Source: Pomphorhynchus laevis (Eukaryota > Acanthocephala > Palaeacanthocephala > Echinorhynchida > Pomphorhynchidae). From it: 64,000 bases of DNA. Position 1 is the first letter of the stretch. Each line of letters begins with the position of its first letter. The position numbers and the translations under genes are program-made. Shown here piece by piece: positions 1 to 9,702 of the stretch. The DNA lies in assembly GCA_012934845.2 (NCBI GenBank), contig WNNJ02002565.1, positions 62,001 through 126,000 on the forward strand, read 5' to 3'. The notes under the pieces were generated by a model, which had not been told where the DNA came from, did not search any database, and was given only the letters and a program-made list of their open reading frames with translations.

Positions 1-150
1 GTAAGCAAAATATGCACATCGCTTTGATGGACATTAAGGCCGCCTTTAATACTCTCCTATAGGGCAATTTTGGAAAGGTTTTTAAAATTGGCCTGTCCGG
101 TCTATCTCCACGATTATATCATGGGAAGCTATATTTCACAAAGTCTCTGA
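1..150 (+). pseudogene. R2-like RT motif-A scrap (lineage B)
   Basis: This edge fragment matches the reverse transcriptase motif A region of the lineage B element at about 20848-20980. The readable protein is IALMDIKAAFNTLL, where the paired lineage B copy has IALMGIKTAFDTIS, so the catalytic Asp of motif A is still present before the frame ends in a TAG. The piece is cut by the window edge on the left and joins lineage C sequence near 168. It is a dead fragment. The assignment to lineage B rests on clear nucleotide similarity to the copy inside this window. Confidence 0.75.
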
Positions 151-167
151 TGTCAATGACCAATGTT

Positions 168-2594
168 CAAAATTCAAATTATTCGTTTCAACCAGGGCAC
201 TTTCTATACGAGCTCACTCGTCCAAATGTAAGCATACAGGGGAAAATGTAGTCCGCGACTCAACACAAGCTCGCGTTTTGCGTTCTAATCAGACTGAGTC
301 AGTAATTTACGATCTTTGTAATGATTTAGAACCTAATATCAGTTTCAATGTACAAAATGAAACAACATTATGCCTACCCGACCACCTGATTTGCAATCAA
401 CAATCGATGATTTGTTCACCCTCATCAAATACAGACGAACAATGTGTGTCTTCTGACAATACAAGTCAGCCCGTTAAAACATCTTCAAGCCGTTCGGTAC
501 TGAGTCTCGATAATACACGTTATAGGATAATGAAATCAAGACTCCGGTTGGTGATTCAGTTCAATGCGGCTCCATTACGCAGCAACTCTCAAGCACTATT
601 ACTATATGTGTATCAAACAGCCGGATCCTGAACAAGTTCAAGTCGCATCTAATGAACTTTGTCGATTACTTTCAAATAAGGACATTGATTCGCCCGACCT
701 TCATGAATGTGGAGATTTGTTAAATAATGTATCTGATGCGCTGAATGCCGGCTGCACTAGGCTATCACTTACCACGTTATGCTTTAATCAACAACATTTG
801 TCCTCAGCTCAACCCGACAAAATCTACGATATCAATAGAAACCGACTTGGACAATATAACATTGCGGCAATAGCTAAACATCTATACAGTTTTCACATTC
901 AGTTTAATATACATAGCAGATTTTGACGTATCATTTCAAGTCTCTAAAGCGAGATTGCGTCTCTTGATGAGCAACACTACGAACTGCTTCTAGATCGATT
1001 TTGAACACTTTATACTTCGTACTTCAACGCAGTGGATGGAAGGCGTGCACATAAAAGTAAATCTCTGCTAGAGACCTTAGGTCTTCATGCGGTGCAAATC
1101 CAATCGAGCGCCAACGACATAAAACGGTCAATATTCAACTCAATCTACAAGAATCCTACCCGTACAAAGGAGGTCCGACGAAAGATGATCGGCGAAATAA
1201 AGAGCGATAAAGCAAAATGGTCACAATTTTTATCGATAAACGATGAAACAACGATTGACTATTGTCGACTATTATCAGACTTGAAACAAAAAAGATCAAT
1301 TCACGGCCTCTCCTTATTGCAAATAGCAGCAGAAGCATACCAATCGATTTTTGAAGTAATTTGATCTACTGCGGAACAAGATATGATATATGCGCAGATA
1401 TCACCAATATCGAATTCGGCCAGGATTTGTTTCTTATAACTTTCGTAGAGTAACTCAATAGTTCCATGCGTCCCCGCAAAGCTGTCACGCAAAAATAGCA
1501 TAATAAGCTAACCCAACAGTGAAATAGATCGCTGTACTTCTGTAACACTCGGAAGCTAGCTGAGGAAATCTTAGGAGGCGAAAACAAGATCCAATGTCCA
1601 ATCGAGATAGGCGACATTGAAACTCGCTTCCGCCAATTGATAAAGCATCCGAACGCTTACGTGAGCGATAAAACACATATCAAAGGTTACATCATCTGTC
1701 TCTCAATAAAAATTGCGGTGAAAACATTCCGATTGTACAAAATGTCGATGTTTGAACTGTACCCAAGGAAATGACTGTCACTAGTAGATAATCCAACGAC
1801 CAAGGATATCAACAACTACATGCCGATCACAATATCTAGCATTCTATGTCGCATTTGGTATTTAGGACTGTCATTAAGTCCAGCAAAATGTATAGCTATT
1901 GGTGTCGATTTCGTACAAGGGCACATAAGGCATCAAACGTAACCCGTGATTTCGATCAACAACGTCACTATCCCGACTAGTGTCGACGAGAAGCATATCA
2001 GGTATCTTGGATCAGCATCGTTTGTTAGTACGTCGATGGATACTATGTTACGTGCTTTATCAGTTCATCTATATATATTTCGGTCTGCCCAATTCTCTTC
2101 AACACGAATAGTTCATTTGTTCAATGATTTCTGCTTCCCAAAATGCTTGCAACAGTGTTTGAACTCAAACCTCTCAATAGCGAGTTTAAAATCCATTGAT
2201 AACTACATCAGAACACAAGTCAAAATCACTCTAATAATCCCAAACTAGGTAAACAACGGTTTCGTTCACCTAAAATCTTTGAACATTTAAAGGGCTATTT
2301 CAGAAAGTTCTCAATCCGGCCGTAATTAGCGAACTAACAGCATCAAAAAAGAAATACGTGCAGTGTTTGACGGAAACTTGTCACGCAAAGACAATTACGT
2401 ATGGTCTCTAAGTGTGATATGGAGGCAAGCTTCCACACAGGCACTGGGTATTGATTTGATGACAAATAAGCATGGACCACCAAGCTCAATGTTCAGCTAT
2501 AGTTACAGCTCGAAACCCCATCACATATTTGTGAATCTGTAGCTATCAAGATTGAACATACATACGACAAGAACTGTATTGCAACGCATTGAAA
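168..2594 (+). pseudogene. R2-like retrotransposon, lineage C copy 1, decayed
   Basis: This is a 5'-truncated, heavily interrupted copy of the element also found at 39951-43703. It starts inside a zinc finger (residues LSIRAHSSKCKH, the H-x4-C end of a CCHC finger) and continues through the low-complexity N-terminal linker (278-631, 564-926) and the conserved pre-RT region with YKNPTRTKEVRRK (1032-1364). Relative to copy 2 it lacks about 515 bp at position 1857, which removes RT motifs A, B and C. It resumes with the RT thumb (1946-2248) and stops near 2594, just before the endonuclease knuckle, where viral sequence begins. Many stops and frameshifts show it is non-functional. The relation to copy 2 is seen directly; the R2 assignment comes from family architecture. 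Confidence 0.85.
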
Positions 2595-3278
2595 CTATTA
2601 TTCTACTATTCTACACAGATGGTCCATGTCATCAAGCATAATTCAAATGCGCCACAACCGTGATGGCAATGTAGGATTTGGAGCAGCTATACAGTTTTTG
2701 GACCGAGGCCTAAGTGCTTCAACTGATGGTTTTAGTTGTGCGCTAATGAGCAATGCATGTAACCTTATTGGTGATTTATTTAGTGTCAATCTACCTAGTG
2801 CAGCATTTTCTATAGTTTTATGGAGGTATTGACTTTCTGACAGAATACAGCCGATCGCTGACAACTCTGGTTGGCTAGCAGGCTGGCCGAGGAAGATACC
2901 ATATCCTGTTGAGCCACAAGCAGTCTTGTGGTTGTTCAAATTCTGGTCTGATCTGTGGGGTTTCATTATCAGACCTGTCGTGTTCACAATTGACAATGAA
3001 ATATACTATATTGCTTTAAACGCCGAATCTCCGGTTTGTTTAACTAAAGCGACGATATGCTCTTAGCTGCTACAAAGGTTGGTAAGTGGTACCCTTCTAG
3101 TGGCTACACAACAACCGTCTTAAATGCTATTTCTCAGCATTGTGTAGTCGCTAATTGGAACAATCCGGAGTGCTTTGTCATTGAACGAGACGGCATCAAT
3201 GGTACGGCTCTTGTGGAGAATGACATTATACCCGCGTTTAAAAACTTAGAGAATGTTTATTTTAATAGAGAATTATAA
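2595..3278 (+). pseudogene. Viral coat-like C-terminal region, broken
   Basis: Two open stretches lie here, one up to a TGA at about 2832 that reads on in the same frame to about 3064, and a second in another frame at 3057-3278. They precede the polymerase region, which is where a toti-like genome has its coat gene, so they are read as coat C-terminus. No residue-level match to the coat-like ORF of remnant 2 was convincing by eye, which would fit a more distant virus. The call is therefore by position. Breaks are one in-frame TGA and one frameshift near 3060. Confidence 0.5.
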
Positions 3279-3331
3279 TTGTACTTATAAATCGATTTAG
3301 ATGGAATATACGATAACCGAACAAATTATAA

Positions 3332-4135
3332 CGCTTTTGTGGCGTTGATATCTTAGAGAGGCGTAAACAAATTAAAAAGTTATTGCAAACTTTCATTTCG
3401 CAATCTTCAACTTTCGCAGCACACGTTCTCGATGGTCAAGTGGGATTTGATGATTTAGATAATTTTTTCAGACAATTACCCACTTTGACAACACCTTATG
3501 TTGCTGATAAAGTATTTCATACTTTTTGTGAGCTATACTTAGATACGAATCTTTACGCGATGAAGGAGGAATGGTCTACTTATGGATATATTGACACCCA
3601 ACATCTAAGTATTAACGTTAGCCTACCAACTTTTGATTTCACAGAGATATTTGAAATTTACAAATGCATTCTTCACGGGACGTATAAGATCAAGTTGAAG
3701 AATTTACCCTCTGGGCGTGCTAATTATAGAATGATCAATGGCTTTTACCCCTTTGATTCAAAGGGCGATAAGAGTCACACTAAACTAGATATTGCTACAG
3801 TACTTTGCGCTTGTGGGAACGGTTCTTTTGATATGGAAAAGATAAATGTTATATTTAAATACTTAGCTTATGGTACTTATAATTTAATTGTCCTTGGGGT
3901 TCTCGTTGCATCGCAAATTGATGAGAGCTTTAGTACCATGCTGATTAAGCTTTTCCAGACTTATGAATGTTGTTTAGACAATGGTAGTATCATTCTTTGT
4001 TTTAAAGATTTATCTGATCGGATTCGACGTCTTTTTTCATCCTTATTTGGGATGATTAGAAACCCCGCAAGTGGCACTTTGCTCGTATTGGCATATGTGC
4101 TCATCGCGACAAAAATTGATTTCTGTTTGGAATAA
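3332..4135 (+). pseudogene. Viral polymerase N-terminal region, remnant 1
   Basis: An open frame of about 268 codons runs from just after a TAA at 3329 to the stop at 4135. It has no obvious start codon of its own, as expected if it was made as the 3' part of a coat-polymerase fusion. The part around 3640-3905 aligns with the polymerase N-terminal region of remnant 2 (17330-17610): TYKIKLK matches CFKIRLK, and LAYGTYNLIVLGVLVAS matches VAVGTCNSIVTSLMISG. After 4135 the coding continues in another frame near 4190-4310. The pairing of the two remnants is direct; the polymerase label follows from the RdRp motifs downstream. Confidence 0.75.
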
Positions 4136-4306
4136 AGAACTAATAAATCGGACGACGTAAAGCCCGCTTAATAACATCTTCGAAATAGATAATATTTCTC
4201 TAGTTAAGAGGTATATCGACGATTTGGTTGTTGATCTAACTTTAAATATCGATGACAAGAATTTCATGAGCTGGCACGATTTAGTACTCGTGGAATTAAA
4301 ACAAAA

Positions 4307-5065
4307 ATGGAAAATCGCTCCATTACTGCAGACAAACGTGTTTATTTTGAAAATATCCCTATCAAGGAAATTGAAGATTGGCTCAATTCGAAGCCAAAAA
4401 TGGTAGCTAACGCGAGCGAAAAATATGAGCTGGCAAAAGCTAGAGCCATTTACGGAACTCAGCCGAAGGACTACTTGATAATGGCCTATGTATTAATGAC
4501 CTATGAGAAAGCGTTATCAAAACGTGTTGATGTAGATTATGGCTTAGAGTGTGACGCTGCAATCTCGAGGATTTTGTACCGATTCCAGTATTTAGTAAAG
4601 TGTCCTTATGCAGCTATGCTCGACTACACGGACTTCAACATTCAGTACACCCTCGAGATTCAGGCACATATTTTCGAAAAAATTTCACAGGTATATGGCC
4701 TCTCTTATCCTGGACACGACCTTCCCAAGGCAAGTCAATGGTGCACTGCTTCTATTCTCAACAGCTATATACGTTATCCCAAAGTTCAAGATTTAGTTAG
4801 GACCAAACAAGGACTGTTTTCAGGGATAAGAGGCACCTCCTTTGTTAATACAATATTGAACATATATTATTTTAAAACTGGGACTTCTATAGTTAAAAAG
4901 CTATTCCTTAGGCTTGATGTGGAATATTACTCTTCACATCAAGGCGATGACCTATGGGTGTATAGCAATTTACGTGGATGGAACATTGTACTATACCATG
5001 TCATGATGGCGATCGCCCTTAAGTTCGAACGTAGTAAATGGGTCGTTCCTTTGCCAGCTTTGTAA
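4307..5065 (+). pseudogene. Toti-like RNA-dependent RNA polymerase core, remnant 1
   Basis: This 252-codon frame holds the palm of an RNA-dependent RNA polymerase, the enzyme that copies viral RNA inside the particle. Seen in order are a fingers motif with KARAIYG (residues 44-50), motif A with DYTDFN (106-111), motif B with SGIRGTSFVNTILN (172-185) and motif C with HQGDD (211-215). The spacing and the D-x2-DFN, SG-x-R-x-TSF-x-NT and GDD patterns are those of totivirus-like polymerases. The frame joins its upstream part through a frameshift near 4310 and its thumb region through another near 5050. The key catalytic Asp residues are kept, but the frame breaks make it a fossil. Confidence 0.88.
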
Positions 5066-5292
5066 TCTCACCTTTACAACACAACAACTCTCCAATTAAA
5101 GCTAATGTTGTACGTGAATTATACTCGCGATTATGTGTGCTACACCGTCCTAGCCTCAACCATAAACTAACAGTAATGTTATGGGATGCAGTTATAGCTT
5201 ACAACGCAGGACACAATCGAACTATAAAGACTATAGTATACCTATTGATATTCTTAACAGACATATATTGTGTGGTGGCCTCAGTTGTTTAA
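5038..5292 (+). pseudogene. Viral polymerase thumb region, remnant 1
   Basis: An 84-codon frame overlaps the end of the polymerase core in a different phase and continues its C-terminal side, with a readable stretch ELYSRLCVLHRPSLNHKL. The stop at 5290-5292 lies just ahead of the junction with R2-like lineage J RT sequence. It is called thumb by position only; no motif in it is diagnostic. Confidence 0.55.
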
Positions 5293-5305
5293 CGCGATGA
5301 CTTTC

Positions 5306-5660
5306 TTGTAAGAGTGAGGACATTAAGTCATATAGACGAATAACTATATCCTCTACGATTGCAAAAGTATTTCATAGGATCTTGGCAAAACGCTTAGCCA
5401 ATTCATACACTTTTAAGACGCGACAGACTGCGTTCGAGAAATCGGCGTGCTCTCGCAACTTATTGTATCTAAGAGCACTAAAGAAATACGTTACGACAGA
5501 AAGCAGAAGTACATCTTCACCTTCTTAGATGTACAAGCAGCATATGATACGCTTTCGCAAAAAGCTTTAATTGAAATCCTCAGCAGGTCCAACTGCCCTG
5601 AGAACTTTGTGAATTACATTGAGAGCTCATATGAGCGGTGATCAACTACGACCGTCTTTA
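5306..5660 (+). pseudogene. R2-like RT fragment, lineage J, 5'-truncated
   Basis: The piece opens with EDIKSYRRITISSTIAKVFH, the start of an R2-type RT core (compare SSYRPITVSSILSRIFHKV in lineage B). It then reads through motif A, FLDVQAAYDTLSQKALIEIL (within 5447-5641), and ends in SNCPENFVNYIESSYE, the helix that follows motif A in the other lineages. One frameshift lies near 5440. It directly follows viral remnant 1, so it is the R2-type partner of that chimera. The motif A sequence differs from lineages A, B, C and F, so it is listed as a separate lineage. It decays after 5640. Confidence 0.75.
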
Positions 5661-6065
5661 TTCCCCTGAAGTAACTAATGCTAGAATATATAGGTACACT
5701 ATTTGGCAGAAATCTCTAATGATCACATAGTGCCTTGCGTTCTTATCAAAGGCTCATCAAAACAGTTAAGAGAACCTTACAAGGAGAAGATTGAATTTGA
5801 TGATTTTTGCCAATAATCTCTTTAACTAACTTTTTTATGTTCGAAAAATATAATCCTGGATATCTTCTCCTAAGCAACAAAGAACTAAGCAACAAACTAA
5901 GATGCTACGGACTGCGTTTCGTCCTCAAAAGTGCTTCTCTCTAATGTCCACTTTTGCTGGTCGTTCTGCCTTTGATACACTAATTTAATTTGGCTCAGGT
6001 ATCTCATTCCAGAGAACCAATTTTTGGATTTGCAAAAGCAAATCCTAAAATTTGATTGGCAAAGA
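5661..6065 (+). other. No gene recognised
   Basis: This AT-rich stretch between two R2-like fragments shows only short broken frames. A small tandem element with AACTAAGCAACAA-like units lies near 5875-5905. It may be decayed lineage J sequence, but nothing in it supports that. Confidence 0.5.
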
Positions 6066-7610
6066 TTGATCGCAAGGTAGATTCCAGAGAAACATGGCTT
6101 TGAGCATCAAAGCATCAAAATGACTCATATCGCATACGCAGACGACATCGTGCTGTTCGGCAATGATCCTTCACGTGTAAATGCTGCTATAAAATTGTTA
6201 ATTGATGGTATGAGACCACTCGGGCTAACATTCCGAGCGTCAAAGTGTCAGTCCTTTGGCAAGACGTTTCCGGAAGAAACAGGAAAAATGGTGGGATCAA
6301 GCTTTGCAAAAAAAGCAGACGAATTGATGCCTATTTCATCAAGAGAAGCACCTCTACAGCAGCTCGGATGTGACCCTCAACGTGGTTTCAAAATCAGTCA
6401 TTTTAAGAGGAAGTTGAAAATGTTTGGAGACTGTTAAAATCGGCGGCGTTATCGCCACTCAAAGTTACCCACTTGTTCAATGATTATGTGATACTGAAGC
6501 TGACGTTCGGACTTGCAAAATCGACGGTCAGCGACACAGATTTAGAATCAGTGGACAGCAATATACGAGGAGAATTTAAAAGAATCTTGGGGCTTCAAAA
6601 TTACTCTCTAACGGTTTCTTCCATCTTCCTCTGACAAAAAGAGGTATGGTTTCAGATCCATTCTCTTCGAAGTTCTCACTGAACGCCACAACGACATCCG
6701 AGCATTTGCTCGCGAGAACACTAGGTGGGCCAAAAGCTCTAGAATTACCCAAAACCTAGAAAGAGCAATTAGGTATAATTATAACGAAGCAAAAGGCATG
6801 AAGGAGAACAAGCAGCTATGACTGCAGGAAGATTGGTTTGCCTGCGTTACACAAAGGCAAGAAATGCAATACCTGACTAGTGTTCCATCTCCAAATGCTC
6901 TACTACCATTCCGTTACAGGCGAGGGAACCGAAGACAATATATACAGCAAATACGTCTCCGTACAGGCCTACTTCCAACCAGTCATCCTTAACAGAATGA
7001 CAACAGGACATGGAAGGAATGAGAGCTGTAGACATTGTGGTGCTAGTCGTGAGACACTGCTACATGTCATAAATGAATGCTTATTCAAAAGCAGCGATGG
7101 TTAGAATCCATGATGCGGTACAAAGGCGATTCATATATGCGTTACGGCGAAGGCAACAGGGAAAATGCGTGATAGAAGATACCGAAGTCGGTACAATCCT
7201 AATACCTGATGTAATCACGTACTTCTCAAATACCAGAAAGGCAGCAATAATTGACTTTATTGTGGTGTACGAAACAAACACAGACAATTTCAAGCGTACC
7301 GAAAAATCCAAAGTAAATCGGTATACGCCACTGAAGAGACTGGTAGCAGAACTCTACGCCATAGACATTGAAGATGTCACTTGCCGCGCCGCTGTCCTTA
7401 GATCTCGGGTCTCGGCAACGAGCGAATTATTGAAAACGTTAAAGTTCTATGCGCTAAGTGTGAAAACACAACACCACATGTGTTAAACAGCAGCCGAACA
7501 ATCAATAAACGTTTTCAATTACTTTTGTCAACGATCAACGCATATAGATAACAAACGGGCGCGTGACCGACATCTATCTAAGAGCCAAGAGACAGACGAG
7601 CAGACCGGAT
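6066..7610 (+). pseudogene. R2-like retrotransposon, lineage A, 5'-truncated copy
   Basis: The copy starts just before RT motif C (MTHIAYADDIVLFGND, in 6120-6437) and runs through the thumb to the endonuclease. The CCHC knuckle reads CRHCGASRETLLHVINEC at about 7030-7080, and the PD motif (LIPDVITYF) with the downstream Asp (IIDFIVVYE) is in 7073-7486. Compared with the long lineage A copy at 9653-14050 it has several frameshifts and stops, for example near 6430, 6590 and 7090. It is useful because it keeps the frame through GKCVIED at 7165, where the long copy has lost one base. It is followed by its 3' tail and a 28S stub at 7750. Confidence 0.9.
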
Positions 7611-7749
7611 AAAAGGCTCAAACAACTGGTGGAAGATAGAAGACAGATTCCAGAAGTGTCTATAATTACATTTTTATTTTCGATTGACTGTACTTTGCAC
7701 TGTTTTTGTTTTTAAACCAAAGTGTACTGTTTTAAATAAATTCTGTCAC
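7611..7749 (+). other. Lineage A R2 3' untranslated tail
   Basis: This AT-rich tail starts after the conserved AAAAGGCTCAAAC and ends in AATAAATTCTGTCAC, directly before 28S sequence. The long lineage A copy has the same tail at 13919-14050, ending AATAAATTCCGTCCC before TAGCC. In R2 elements the 3' tail RNA is what the reverse transcriptase recognises to start target-primed synthesis, so this is expected to be the recognition region. Confidence 0.75.
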
Positions 7750-7772
7750 AGCCAAATGCCTCGTCATCTAAG
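7750..7772 (+). rRNA. 28S rDNA stub at R2 3' junction
   Basis: About 22 bp of 28S sequence (AGCCAAATGCCTCGTCATCT and two more bases) follow the lineage A tail and are cut by the 5' leader of another R2-like element. A stub between two elements fits a target-site duplication made when the downstream element inserted, with the lineage A element later entering the restored R2 site. It is too short to be functional rRNA. Confidence 0.8.
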
Positions 7773-8920
7773 AAACTATGTATTTCTGGAGGCAATGAAA
7801 CTGGTGCTACTGAGCGCATTCCTAGGTTGCGGAAGTGGAAATTTCTGTAGATATACACGAAAGCTGCGATATAAGCAAACTTCGGATTGGCGAATAAGCA
7901 GTCGCGGACAATCAGATACGATGTCGCCGGGCATCTCTTCGCACTTGGTTGTGCAAAGGCTAGACCCACCGCTTACAACTGTGGTTGGTACATCCTTGAG
8001 CAATGCATTCTTAAAATCTGTATCTTACTCTCTATGACGATAGCATGGTAGGGACAACAGAAATGTCCGTGGTCGTGCTAGGCCTGTTGAGACGCAAACA
8101 TATGACATGTCTAAGGCAAACTCTTCTGAAACCTTAGATGTTGAAATTTTGCAAATTGTTTGTTTTCCTAGTAGCGGCGTCCATATTAATTCGAGTAACC
8201 TCGTCATTCAATCAAAACCTGGATCCGACTTATGACATTCCTCTCAGTTTTACAACAATAACAATTTGTCGTTTAATGACAAAAGCATTATCTCATACCG
8301 ATTGTTCAAATCTACAACATCATGTTCGAGTTGTGATCGGGTCTTCTCAGTCAAAGCAAGATATAAAAATCTTATTGACCATATAAGTCAATACCATGAC
8401 TTGCGTGAAATCCGCTTAAGATGTCATATTTGCGGTTACATTAACTCTACGCCCAGTGGTGTATCTATCCATTATCGTGCATATTGTAAAAAAATGAAGA
8501 CACTATAGATGTTAAATCCAACGATTTCACAGTGTCTGTTGATAGTAAGCAATAAAATGACTCGATTCTAGGTACCGTTCACGATGCTGTTGCGTTACAA
8601 CCAATTGCAAATGTAGACTAGAGCACAGATCTGGTCTACAGTATTAGTTCCAGTAATAATGTAAACCAGTATTAGTTTACCAGTATTAGTTCCTGGTAAA
8701 GAAGATAATTATATATCGTGCCCAGCATGTCCATACACAATTTTCAGCAGGGCCTGCTACAAGCTACGCCTAGAGCATTTTCAATAAGTCCATTCTTCAC
8801 GATCAGTGGTTTTCGTTTGCGCATATTGCGAAATCCTCAGGAGTTATAAACACATATCTGTCAGGGCAAACTCAACCAGCTGTAAGAGGAGAAAAGCTAT
8901 CACTATGTTGCCTACAATTT
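7773..8920 (+). pseudogene. R2-like lineage D, 5' leader and zinc-finger region, decayed
   Basis: The first 270 bases (from about 7797) match the 5' leaders at 17986 and 62075, including a small hairpin. A broken N-terminal frame follows with two finger pairs. The first pair is well kept in 8266-8508: SCSSCDRVFSVKARYKNLID, then a CCHC finger with CHICGYINSTPSGVSIHYRAYC. The second pair at about 8715-8890 reads CPACPYTIFSRACYKLRLEH and CAYCEILRSYKHISVRANSTSC, with stops. The zinc fingers would bind the rDNA target. The fingers resemble lineage B but differ at many residues, so it is kept as a separate lineage. Confidence 0.8.
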
Positions 8921-9652
8921 AACATATTACTAATGTAGAAAAAAACGTAGCTATTGGTGCCGATATCGCCGGAATCACTGAACCCACCGAACCATACATA
9001 GGCAAAGCGATTGACAATGACACTGGCAGTATTCAATGATAATCATCCACCGATGAATTCGGAATTACATACTCCTACTCAAACAACAGTGCCCAGAGAT
9101 GCAACTATTCACTGCCACAAAGGCGTATCTCCACCTGGCCTCTATTACAGTCTCAATCAAAGCAATCTTGATGAGTGACGGAGGGGTACCGAACTATTAA
9201 GCAAAATGGTTTCAGGCTGCGATACATTTGAGCAAATATCTTGTAATGAGCACTTATCATGTTCTACGTCGAAGCATGTGTCGCAGCATCTTGCTGAAGT
9301 TTTAAACATCTCAACAACTTGTATACTATTGATGGTGCGCACCCTCGCTTCAAGAGACTTATAGGCTGTTTGCTATCTGAAATAGGGCGCATTATTTCTC
9401 AAATACTAGAAAGCTCGTAAGAGAGATAATGGGCGAAACGGCAAATCTGAAATGTACTATTTCACCTAAAGTTGTGGAGAGTCATTTTAAAAATGTTTTT
9501 CAGTGTAATAATAATTTTAGCAATAATAATTTTTTAATAATATTTCCAAATATTTAGATTTAAATAATAATCAATGCGAACTTAGTTTTATTAAGGTCCA
9601 TAATTTTAATAAATTATCAGAAATTATCACGCCCGACGAAATTATTTCTACT
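8921..9652 (+). repeat. 732-bp duplicated R2 segment (copy 1)
   Basis: This segment recurs at 28162-28893 with a constant offset of 19,241 bases, so no insertion or deletion separates the copies, and only scattered substitutions are visible. Its readable coding includes GAHPRFKRLIGCLLSEIG and VVESHFKNVFQCNNNF, the linker and pre-RT region of an R2-like protein (compare ASNVEQHFKQVYSHSN in lineage A). At 9653 lineage A sequence takes over, whereas in the second copy the natural RT sequence continues. The duplication is recent relative to the decay around it. Confidence 0.85.
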
Positions 9653-9702
9653 GCCCGCAAGGAAGGTGCGAACCAGAAGATGGCGGCTCTTTACTTCTGG
9701 CG

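Larger units (their letters stand above)
2595..5305 (+). other. Endogenous toti-like virus remnant 1 (coat end plus polymerase)
   Basis: The segment carries decayed coding sequence of a toti-like (Ghabrivirales-type) double-stranded RNA virus: a coat-like C-terminal region, an N-terminal polymerase region and an RNA-dependent RNA polymerase with recognisable motifs A, B and C. It is in + orientation. On its left it abuts lineage C R2 sequence at about 2594. On its right it passes within about 25 bp into a 5'-truncated R2-like RT (lineage J, from about 5306). The frame changes several times, so it cannot make a viral protein. The viral family call rests on the polymerase motifs and on the shared polymerase region with remnant 2. 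The host range of the source virus cannot be told. Confidence 0.85.

Noticed and set aside
2643..2996. A 117-codon minus-strand ORF
   Set aside because: It lies antisense to the viral coat-like region, has no recognisable domain, and all neighbours are on the + strand.
9157..9342. A minus-strand 61-codon ORF present twice (also 28398-28583)
   Set aside because: It is duplicated only because it lies in the 732-bp duplicated segment, antisense to R2 linker sequence.
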